A stretch of 64,000 bases of DNA from Hyphomicrobiaceae bacterium (lineage in GTDB: Bacteria > Pseudomonadota > Alphaproteobacteria > Rhizobiales > Hyphomicrobiaceae), in NCBI GenBank assembly GCA_020442165.1, contig JAGRKV010000017.1, forward strand, positions 124,001 to 188,000. The letters are read 5' to 3'. This document shows, one piece after another, positions 1-7,650 of the stretch. The notes beneath the pieces were generated by a model that saw only the letters and a list, made by a program, of their open reading frames with translations, searched no databases and was not told where the DNA came from. The position numbers were made by a program, and so were the translations under genes. Positions within the stretch are counted from its first letter, which is position 1, and every line of letters begins with the position of its first letter.

Positions 1-191
1 TCGGCGGTGCCAGTCTCGATCAGCGGCAGGCATTGAAACGCCTTTATCGCCGAACGGGGAAACACCGGGCGGGATACGTCGCCAAGCGTGAATACTTCGG
101 TGCCGTCAGCCGTCACGACCGCCACACTGCCCGTATGGAAGCTCTCGACGAGCGGGCCGCGCGTGACTTCGATCAGGACGGGATTGTTCAT
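1..191 (-). CDS. L-asparaginase II family protein, 5' part only
   Basis: The reverse strand reads from an ATG at 191 straight off the left edge, giving 63 codons without a stop. The peptide begins MNNPVLIEVTRGPLVES and continues with GDVSRPVFPRSAIKA, which I recognise as the N-terminus of the bacterial asparaginase II family (the Rhizobium etli thermolabile type, unrelated to the E. coli enzymes). The family hydrolyses L-asparagine to aspartate and ammonia. A GAAGGAG stretch lies about 14 bases before the ATG, a little far for a ribosome site. The C-terminal three quarters are outside the window, so activity cannot be judged. Confidence 0.8.
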   Translation of the reverse strand, partial: MNNPVLIEVTRGPLVESFHTGSVAVVTADGTEVFTLGDVSRPVFPRSAIKAFQCLPLIETGTA

Positions 192-502
192 CGCGATGTC
201 CGATGCTCCTTCTGGCGGGCGGATTATTGTTCTTTGCGCGGCGTTCTTGAGGAACCAACTACATCGGCAGCCGGGGCGCAATGCGACGGTGGTCGTGCGC
301 GTGGCCATGCCGGCATATCCAGAGCGGCACAAGGCTCAGACTTGCCGGTCTTGTCAACCTCCTGGCTCATTCGCATCGCTGGCCTAGGCAGTCTGGGCGC
401 CGAGATTGCCGGCTGGGGAATGCCCACCGGGAACAAAACGAGGATGCGATGATAAGGCACTCATTCCCCGCAATGCATGCGTGGTGCCCGAAAATTCTCC
501 CG
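192..502. other. Intergenic stretch between the asparaginase-type gene and the pfp terminator
   Basis: No convincing gene is seen here. It must hold the promoter of the leftward asparaginase-type gene. Open frames on both strands are short, lack ribosome sites and match no family I know. Confidence 0.5.
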
Positions 503-543
503 CCGAAAAAAAGACCGCCGCCGCTGGCGTTCCAGCGGCGGCG
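503..543 (-). terminator. Rho-independent terminator after pfp
   Basis: A perfect 12-base-pair GC-rich stem (516-527 with 532-543) closes a CGTT loop. On the minus strand it is followed by GTC and seven T residues (512-506). It lies about 40 bases after the pfp stop codon, the expected place. Confidence 0.9.
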
Positions 544-584
544 AGCCTGCGTGTTTACGTCAAGTGTGCGCCGTGACGACGCCC

Positions 585-1841
585 TTAGAGCTTGAACTCC
601 GGCAGGCGCTTGGGCACCGCCGTGTTCTTCAACGTCACGTACTTCGGCATGCCGTTCTCGAACGGCGGGTATTCCTCGCCCTGGATCAGCGGCACCAGGT
701 ATTCCCGGCAGGCGTCGGTGATGCCGAATCCGTCCTCGGTGATGAACTCACGCGGCATCATCTTTTCGACGTTGGCAACCTTGGAGAGTGGCGCCTCGCC
801 AATCTCCCACTTGTAGGGATTTGATGAGGTGCGCACGATCGCAGGCATGATGGAGTTGTGGCCCTGGAGGGCAAACTCGACCGCTGCCTTGCCGACCGCA
901 TATGCCTGCTCCACGTCGGTGCCTGAAGCGATGTGGCGGGCTGCGCGTTGCAGATAGTCGGCCACCGCCCAGTGGAACTTGTAGCCGAGTGCCTCCTTGA
1001 CCATGTTGGCGACGACCGGCGCGGCACCGCCCAATTGCGCATGGCCGAAGGCGTCCCGCGTTCCCTGCTCGGCAAGGAAGTGGCCGTTGGCGTACTTGGC
1101 GCCTTCGGAGACGACGATGGAGCAATAGTCGTACTTGTCGACCATGGCCTTGACCTTGGCCATGAAACGCTCCTGATCGAAATCGATCTCAGGGAAGAGG
1201 ATGAGGACCGGGATGTCGTTGTTCTTGTCGGCGGCAAGACCACCTGCCGCTGCGATCCAGCCGGCGTGACGACCCATCACCTCCAGAACGAAAATCTTGG
1301 TGGAGGTGCGCGACATGGAGCGCACATCATAGGAGGCTTCGCGTGTGGAGACGGCGATGTACTTGGCAACAGAACCGAAGCCCGGGCAGGTGTCGGTGAT
1401 CGGCAGATCGTTGTCCACGGTCTTGGGAACGTGGATCGCCTGGACCGGATAGCCCATTTTCTCGGAGAGCTGGGAGACCTTGTAGCAGGTATCGGCAGAG
1501 TCGCCGCCGCCGTTGTAGAAGAAGTAGCCGATGTCGTGGGCCTTGAAGACCTCAATCAGGCGATCGTATTCGCGCTTGTTCTTTTCCAGATCCTTGAGTT
1601 TGAACCGGCAAGAGCCGAACGCCCCTGATGGTGTGTGGCGAAGGGCGTGAATATCGGCATCGCTTTCGGCAGACGTATCGATGAGATCCTCGGTCAGCGC
1701 GCCGATGATGCCGTTGCGTCCAGCCAAGACCTTGCCGATCTTGTCGGGATGTTTGCGCGCGGTCTCGATGACACCGCAGGCCGATGCGTTGATGACCGAA
1801 GTGACACCACCGGATTGCGCGTAGAATGCGTTCTTAGCCAT
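585..1841 (-). CDS. pfp: Pyrophosphate-dependent 6-phosphofructokinase
   Basis: This enzyme interconverts fructose 6-phosphate plus PPi and fructose 1,6-bisphosphate plus phosphate, a reversible cytosolic step of glycolysis and gluconeogenesis. The 418-residue protein has the phosphofructokinase fold. NGGGDS (110-115) puts Asp at the site occupied by the ATP-enzyme glycine (E. coli Gly104). PKTVDNDLP (139-147) has Lys where ATP enzymes have Gly (E. coli position 124). Both are the known signature of PPi users. GRHAGW follows near residue 190. An AGGGAGG ribosome site lies about 10 bases before the ATG. The gene is monocistronic, with its own terminator, and diverges from glgA. PPi use fits the neighbouring ppdK and glgC genes. 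Confidence 0.93.
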   Translation of the reverse strand: MAKNAFYAQSGGVTSVINASACGVIETARKHPDKIGKVLAGRNGIIGALTEDLIDTSAESDADIHALRHTPSGAFGSCRFKLKDLEKNKREYDRLIEVFKAHDIGYFFYNGGGDSADTCYKVSQLSEKMGYPVQAIHVPKTVDNDLPITDTCPGFGSVAKYIAVSTREASYDVRSMSRTSTKIFVLEVMGRHAGWIAAAGGLAADKNNDIPVLILFPEIDFDQERFMAKVKAMVDKYDYCSIVVSEGAKYANGHFLAEQGTRDAFGHAQLGGAAPVVANMVKEALGYKFHWAVADYLQRAARHIASGTDVEQAYAVGKAAVEFALQGHNSIMPAIVRTSSNPYKWEIGEAPLSKVANVEKMMPREFITEDGFGITDACREYLVPLIQGEEYPPFENGMPKYVTLKNTAVPKRLPEFKL

Positions 1842-2483
1842 ACCTTATTCGGCCTCCCTGAAAGACTGTCCATGTCGCGCCGCAGATCGTGTTGCGGATG
1901 TAGCAAGATGCACGCACGGGTGGCGCAGGCATCCAATTGACCGCACCATCGTCCGGCGTCATTGATCTGACCGGTTCGATAGCATTCAGCCACATTGGTG
2001 GAAAGCTGCCGCGCCGCGGCCCTTCGGCGCGGTTTCATGGCGGAATGTCGAAAAATGCAAGCTTGACGACCTGACGGCAGTGCTCTTCCCGGTGCCCGAT
2101 GCGCGAGCTATTTCGCCCCGGTGCAGGCGCGCTGCTCAGGTCCGGCACAATGCGCTGGCTGGTGCTGTTCTGGCCAAGCCAGCACCACGGACTTGCGCCA
2201 CTCCGTGCCAACTTTGCCTGAGAAAACAGTGGATATAGATGCTCAAAGCTGGCGCGCTGCAACGGGCCGACCGATAATCGTGCAAGCTTTCAATCGGCAG
2301 AAGACCACGAGGCGGAAGGCAAGCCATCTTACTCGGCTTAGGCACTGCCTGATTTGGCGACAGTCGCGTGCCCAATCGATGGGCGTCCAGGCCGACTAGC
2401 CCGTTGCATAGCTGGATTGACATCGCCCCCCCATTGGCGCATCGCATTAGATAGGACCAAGGCACGCGCGGGAGCATGGTCGC
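1842..2483. other. Long divergent intergenic region between pfp and glgA
   Basis: 640 bases with no gene I can support. It should hold the promoters of both pfp and glgA. Two stem-loops are visible: 8 base pairs at 2009-2032 (CCGCGCCG with CGGCGCGG) and 8 base pairs at 2160-2187 (TGGTGCTG with CAGCACCA). Neither has a T-tract. Their role is unknown. Confidence 0.5.
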
Positions 2484-3971
2484 TTGAAAATTCTGTTCGC
2501 ATCCTCAGAAGCCTATCCGCTTGTCAAGACCGGAGGTCTTGCCGACGTGGCTGGTGCATTGCCCGTCGCGCTGACCCAATCCGGCCATGATATCCGGCTG
2601 ATCGTTCCGGCTTACCCGCAGGTGCTCCACACAGCACGCGACATCACACTCCTGACACCTCTCGGCGAACTCATCAGTGGACATCCCGGGCAGTTGCTCG
2701 CAGCGCGCATGCCCGATTCTGATCTACGTCTGATCCTTGTCGAATGCCCAACACTGTTTGAACGGACGGGGGGCCCCTATTCGGGCGCCGACGGCATGGA
2801 CTGGCCGGATAATCATCTGCGCTTCGCATTCTTCTCGATGGCTGCCGCATTGGTTGCCGGCGGCGCGACGGGGGCGGGGTGGAGTGCGGACATCCTGCAT
2901 GCCAACGACTGGCAGACCGGACTGGCACCAGCCTATCTGCGCTTTCTCGGCGCTCCCAACACACGCGCGGTCTTCACCATCCACAACATGCGGTATCAAG
3001 GGCTCTTCCCGCCTGAGGTTATGGCGGAGCTGGAATTGCCCCGAATTGCGTTCAACATCGAGGGATTGGAATTTCACGGGCAGCTTTCGATGCTGAAGGC
3101 CGGGCTGGCGTTCGCCGACAGGATCACGACGGTCAGCCCGACCTATGCCGAAGAAATCCTTCGACCAGAGTTCGCCTATGGCATGGAAGGCCTTCTCAAC
3201 GCCCGCCGTCGGGATCTCACCGGAGTTCTCAACGGCATCGACGAGGCCGCCTGGAATCCCGGCACGGACAGGAATCTACCAGAGACCTACGGCCTTGATG
3301 ATCTGAGCGGCAAGGCGGCGTGCAAATCCACTCTTCAAAGAGAGCTGGGGCTTGCGGCCGATCCGGATGCGCCGCTGTTCTCGATGGTGACACGTCTCAC
3401 CGAACAGAAGGGAATCGACCTCGTCGTTTCCATCATCCCGCAGCTGGTCGAACTTGGCGCGCAGGTGGCAGTCCTCGGCGCCGGCGATGCGCACTGGGAA
3501 TATGTCCTGCGGACACTGCCCGTCGCCGCCGACCGCATGGTGGCAAGGCTTGGATACGATGAGGCGCTGGCGCACCGCTTTATCGCAGGCGCGGACATGT
3601 TCTTGATGCCGTCGCGTTTCGAGCCGTGCGGGCTGACACAGATGTATGCGATGCGATATGGTACGCTGCCTGTGGTGCGCCGTACCGGAGGCTTGGCCGA
3701 TACGGTTTCGGAGGCCGGGTTCATTCCTGCCCGAGGATCATCCGGCACCGGGTTCCTATTCGATGAATCGAGCCCTGAAGCGCTTTTCGAAGCAGCGGCG
3801 AAGGGCGTCGACATGTTTGCGGACAAGCGCGCGTGGCGCCTTGCCCAGAGCCATGCAATGCAGCAGGATTTCAGCTGGGCGCGCGCGGCGGACGAATACG
3901 CCTGGATCTACAAGGTCCTGGCACCGCATAGCGCTGCGAATGAAAAGAAAACGCGCGGGGAGGCGGCGTGA
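2484..3971 (+). CDS. glgA: Glycogen synthase (ADP-glucose type)
   Basis: Transfers glucose from ADP-glucose to the growing alpha-1,4-glucan (glycosyltransferase family 5). The 495-residue protein opens MKILFASSEAYPLVKTGG. The KTGGLADV motif (15-22) binds ADP-glucose, and the C-terminal half has the usual PSRFEPCG element. Length is close to E. coli GlgA (477). The start is TTG at 2484, nine bases after GGGAG. An ATG at 2475 is out of frame and opens only a three-codon frame ending in a TGA that overlaps this TTG. glgP overlaps the stop codon, so the two are co-translated. Confidence 0.95.
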   Translation: MKILFASSEAYPLVKTGGLADVAGALPVALTQSGHDIRLIVPAYPQVLHTARDITLLTPLGELISGHPGQLLAARMPDSDLRLILVECPTLFERTGGPYSGADGMDWPDNHLRFAFFSMAAALVAGGATGAGWSADILHANDWQTGLAPAYLRFLGAPNTRAVFTIHNMRYQGLFPPEVMAELELPRIAFNIEGLEFHGQLSMLKAGLAFADRITTVSPTYAEEILRPEFAYGMEGLLNARRRDLTGVLNGIDEAAWNPGTDRNLPETYGLDDLSGKAACKSTLQRELGLAADPDAPLFSMVTRLTEQKGIDLVVSIIPQLVELGAQVAVLGAGDAHWEYVLRTLPVAADRMVARLGYDEALAHRFIAGADMFLMPSRFEPCGLTQMYAMRYGTLPVVRRTGGLADTVSEAGFIPARGSSGTGFLFDESSPEALFEAAAKGVDMFADKRAWRLAQSHAMQQDFSWARAADEYAWIYKVLAPHSAANEKKTRGEAA

Positions 3972-6604
3972 ACGATCCGGTATGGCGCAAGGCGCTACGA
4001 AAGTTTTCGCGGGGGAATGTGGGCGATGGCCAGGACGTTCTCGGGCGGAGCGCTGGCGAGTCAATGGCTGCTTCGGCGGCAAGTGTAAGGCGTAGAGAGA
4101 TGTTGCAGAAACCGTTGCCCGCATTGCTCGACCCGCAAACGCAGTCGGACTATCTGATCGAGCTCGACGATGTTCCCAGCGTCAAGCGCGCGATCATCTA
4201 CTACCTCGTCCATGCCGTCGGCAAAGACCCGGCATATGCGACGCCCAACGACTGGTTCTTCGCGCTGGCTTTCATGATTCGTGGCGTTCTGTCGGAGCGC
4301 TACATCAACACGACGCGGCAACGCTACGGACAGAACGTCAAACGGGTCTATTACCTGTCGATGGAATATCTGGTCGGACGCAGCCTGACCAAGAACCTCA
4401 TCGATCTCCATCTGCTCGAACATACGCGGGCCGCGCTGGCCGAAGTCGGGCAAACCTACGAGACGATTGCCGACCTGGAGCATGATCCGGGATTGGGCAA
4501 CGGCGGCCTGGGCAGGCTGGCCGCCTGCTTCCTGGAGTCGATGGCGACCCTCGGGCTGCCAGGGTGCGGCTATGGCCTGCGCTACGAGTTTGGTCTGTTC
4601 AGCCAGGGCATCGAGAACGGCGCCCAGGTGGAGCATCCCGACAACTGGCTGAAGGAAGGCAATCCGTGGGAATTCCGCCGTCCCGATATCGTCTATGAAG
4701 TTCATTTCGGCGGCACCTGCAGCTGCACGGTGCAGGATGATGGACGGCGCGTGTGCGTGTGGACGCCGGCGCAGAGCGTGCATGCGACATCGTATGATTT
4801 CCCGATCGCGGGATACCGCAACGGCACCGTGACCAACCTGCGGCTTTGGACCGCGCGGGCCACAGGTGACTTCGATCTCGCGTATTTCAATCGCGGCAAC
4901 TACATCAAATCGACCGAGGAAAAGATCACTTCCGAGGTGCTTTCGAAGATCCTATATCCCGACGATTCTACGCATGAAGGACGGGAGCTTCGGCTGAAGC
5001 AGGAGTATTTCTTCGTCAGCGCATCCATTCAGGACATCCTGACCCGGTTCTTCAGGACCAATACCGATCTCGACACGCTGCCCGACAAGGCCGTGATCCA
5101 GCTCAACGATACGCATCCTGCACTTGGCATCGCCGAACTGATGCGCCTGCTGGTCGACGTCCACGGGCTCGATTTCGACCATGCCTTCGACATCACCTCG
5201 CGCACGTTCGCTTATACCAATCATACGTTGCTGCCCGAGGCGCTGGAACGGTGGCCGATCGGCATGCTGCGGGCGCTGCTGCCGCGTCACCTTGAAATCA
5301 TCTTCGATCTCAACGTGCGCCTGCTCGAACGGGTGCGCGCCTATGCGCCAAACAATCCTGGCAAGACCTATGCAATGAGCCTCGTCGAGGATGCCGATCA
5401 GTCCGTCCGGATGGCTCATCTTGCGATCCTTGGAAGCACCAGGGTCAATGGCGTCGCCAAGCTGCACAGCGATCTGCTGCGCGCCAACATGTTCCCCGAT
5501 TTCGATCGCATGTATCCGGGCAAGTTCATCAACATCACCAATGGCGTGACGCCACGGCGGTGGCTGAAGCAATCGAACCCGGGACTGTCTGAACTCATCA
5601 CCGAACGGATCGGTGAGGGGTGGCCGACAAACCTGTCGCTTCTGAGAGAACTGGCACCGCTGGCCGATGATGCGGAGTTCCGCGAACGGTTCCGTGCCGT
5701 CAAGGCTGCCAACAAGGTTCGCCTTGCGAATTTCATCGAGCAACAGCTCGGCATTCCGGTCCCCTGTGATGCGCTCTTCGACACGCAGATCAAGCGGATC
5801 CACGAGTACAAACGGCAGCTGCTGAACGTGCTGCACGTCATAACGCGGTACAACCGCATTCGTGATGGAGCGGTGCCCAGAACGCCGCGGGTCGTGGTGC
5901 TCTCGGGCAAGGCGGCGCCGGGCTACTTCATGGCCAAGCTCATCATTCGCCTGATCCACGACGTTGCCCGCGTCATCAATAGCGACCCGGCTGTCGGCGA
6001 CATGCTGAAGGTCGTGTTCGTGCCCGACTATTCGGGAACGCTGGCTGAAATCATCATTCCCGGAACCGACCTGTCAGAGCAGATCTCGACCGCCGGCACC
6101 GAGGCGTCCGGGACCAGCAACATGAAGTTCGCCATGAACGGCGCGTTGACAATCGGAACGTGGGATGGCGCCAACATCGAGATCGCGAAATCGGTCGGCG
6201 AGGAGAATATCTTCATCTTCGGCCTGAGGGCCAACGAGGTTACATCGACCAAGGCGCGTGGATACGATCCGCGCGGCTACTACCGCAGCAACCCACAGCT
6301 GCATCGCGCGCTCGACATGATCGGCACGGGCTACTTCTCACCCAGCGAGCCGGGCCGGTACGCGGCAATCTTCCATTCGTTGTTCGACGGCGGCGATCAC
6401 TACATGCTGCTTGCGGATTACGAATCCTATATGGCCGCGCATGAGCAGGTGTCACAGCTCTACCTCGACCCGGACGAATGGGCACGTAAGGCCGTGCTCA
6501 ATGTCTCCGGCATGGGATACTTTTCCTCCGATCGCGCCGTGCAGGAATACGCCGACAACATCTGGGGCGTGGCGCCCTTGAAGTCACCTGCCGGCAACAG
6601 CTGA
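3968..6604 (+). CDS. glgP: Glycogen/alpha-glucan phosphorylase
   Basis: Releases glucose 1-phosphate from glycogen using phosphate; the cofactor is pyridoxal phosphate. The motif EASGTSNMKFAMNG contains the PLP lysine, about residue 720 when counted from the GTG at 3968. The GTG overlaps the glgA stop (GTGA), which favours translational coupling. The first 50 residues are poorly conserved in character, and recognisable phosphorylase sequence begins near PALLDPQTQ, so a start further in is possible. At 878 residues it is somewhat longer than typical bacterial enzymes (about 800-840), mainly because of this N-terminus. It pairs storage (glgA) with mobilisation in one transcript. Confidence 0.94.
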   Translation: MNDPVWRKALRKFSRGNVGDGQDVLGRSAGESMAASAASVRRREMLQKPLPALLDPQTQSDYLIELDDVPSVKRAIIYYLVHAVGKDPAYATPNDWFFALAFMIRGVLSERYINTTRQRYGQNVKRVYYLSMEYLVGRSLTKNLIDLHLLEHTRAALAEVGQTYETIADLEHDPGLGNGGLGRLAACFLESMATLGLPGCGYGLRYEFGLFSQGIENGAQVEHPDNWLKEGNPWEFRRPDIVYEVHFGGTCSCTVQDDGRRVCVWTPAQSVHATSYDFPIAGYRNGTVTNLRLWTARATGDFDLAYFNRGNYIKSTEEKITSEVLSKILYPDDSTHEGRELRLKQEYFFVSASIQDILTRFFRTNTDLDTLPDKAVIQLNDTHPALGIAELMRLLVDVHGLDFDHAFDITSRTFAYTNHTLLPEALERWPIGMLRALLPRHLEIIFDLNVRLLERVRAYAPNNPGKTYAMSLVEDADQSVRMAHLAILGSTRVNGVAKLHSDLLRANMFPDFDRMYPGKFINITNGVTPRRWLKQSNPGLSELITERIGEGWPTNLSLLRELAPLADDAEFRERFRAVKAANKVRLANFIEQQLGIPVPCDALFDTQIKRIHEYKRQLLNVLHVITRYNRIRDGAVPRTPRVVVLSGKAAPGYFMAKLIIRLIHDVARVINSDPAVGDMLKVVFVPDYSGTLAEIIIPGTDLSEQISTAGTEASGTSNMKFAMNGALTIGTWDGANIEIAKSVGEENIFIFGLRANEVTSTKARGYDPRGYYRSNPQLHRALDMIGTGYFSPSEPGRYAAIFHSLFDGGDHYMLLADYESYMAAHEQVSQLYLDPDEWARKAVLNVSGMGYFSSDRAVQEYADNIWGVAPLKSPAGNS

Positions 6605-6731
6605 CGCCTATTGGAGTGCGCTGCTGGCCCGCGTTGGAGAACAACCGGCGCGGGATGTCTTTGCGCGCAATCGGGTTCGCCACTGCAATTGATGCATTGG
6701 GTTGAGGCCTATCGGGCGGAACCCGAATACT

Positions 6732-7637
6732 TCATTTGGTCAGCGTTTCGACGCCAGCGATGATCTCGATGATTTCGCGCGTGATCGACGCCTGCCGCTG
6801 GCGGTTATAGCTAAGCGACAGCTTCCGGATGAGCTCGCCAGCATTGCGGGTGGCGCGGTCCGTGGCGGCGATTCTTGCTCCCTCCTCGGATGCCGAACAC
6901 TCCATCAGCGCGCGATAAACTTGTGCCGTCACGTAGTGGGGGAGGAGCTTGTTGAGGACGCCTTCGATGTCTGGCTCGTAGTCGTGAATGGGCACGCCGC
7001 GCGAGCGATAAATGGCCGCGTCGGCTGCACTGGTGGTGACGGAAAAGCGCGCTGGAACCAACTGCTGGGCCTTGGGGGACTGCAGCAGGATGGAGCGGAA
7101 CCGAGGGTAGTACTGGCAGCAGATGTCGAACTCGCCCGCGTTGAAGCCATCAAGAATGCGCTTGGCGATCGGCTGGGCGGCGGGAAACTCGATGTCGCGA
7201 TAGTCGGCCTGCTCGATCGTCGCGATGATCTTGCTGCCGTGCTCGCGCTCCAGCAGTCTGCGTCCCTTGCGCCCGACGCACAGTATTTTTCCGCGCCGAC
7301 CGTGCTGTTCAAGACGCTCCAGGCGCTCCTTCACCATCTTTGCAACCCCAATATTGAGGCCGCCGCAAAGGCCCCGGTCGCTGGTGAAGACGACCAGGAG
7401 GTGAGTGTCCTCGCGGCCGTTGCCGCCGAACATCGGAATGCTCTCGGCGGCCATCGGATGGCGCGCATAGATGTGCGTCAACATTCCGTCGAAGCACTTT
7501 GCATAAGGGCGCGTCGCCTCGATCGCGGCACGCGCGTTGCGCAGCCGCGTCGTTGCGATGAGGTTCATCGCCTGCGCCATCTTCTGGGTCGAGCGAACCG
7601 ATGCTATACGTTGCCGCAGTTGTTTGAGACCTGACAT
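6732..7637 (-). CDS. atpG: Orphan F-type ATP synthase gamma subunit
   Basis: Gamma is the central rotor shaft of F1Fo ATP synthase. From the ATG at 7637 the protein has 301 residues and keeps the three hallmark regions. These are the N-terminal coiled-coil helix (LKQLRQRIASVRSTQK, 4-19), the segment FTSDRGLCGGLN (84-95), and the C-terminal helix with YNRQRQASITREII. The reading frame stays open upstream, but that part overlaps ppdK and does not look like gamma. The gene starts 13 bases after the ppdK stop, with no other ATP synthase gene nearby; atpG normally sits in atpHAGDC. Preserved motifs argue for function rather than decay. Its job beside PPDK and PFOR is unknown: an alternative gamma under some condition, or a spare copy. 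Confidence 0.85.
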   Translation of the reverse strand: MSGLKQLRQRIASVRSTQKMAQAMNLIATTRLRNARAAIEATRPYAKCFDGMLTHIYARHPMAAESIPMFGGNGREDTHLLVVFTSDRGLCGGLNIGVAKMVKERLERLEQHGRRGKILCVGRKGRRLLEREHGSKIIATIEQADYRDIEFPAAQPIAKRILDGFNAGEFDICCQYYPRFRSILLQSPKAQQLVPARFSVTTSAADAAIYRSRGVPIHDYEPDIEGVLNKLLPHYVTAQVYRALMECSASEEGARIAATDRATRNAGELIRKLSLSYNRQRQASITREIIEIIAGVETLTK

Positions 7638-7650
7638 CGTTTCGCCCAGG

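Noticed and set aside
33..595. Several overlapping plus-strand frames at the left edge
   Set aside because: They lie opposite the asparaginase-type gene or cross the pfp terminator and have unnatural Arg-rich composition.
2035..2477. Minus-strand frames between pfp and glgA
   Set aside because: No ribosome site, no family similarity, and composition unlike the flanking genes.
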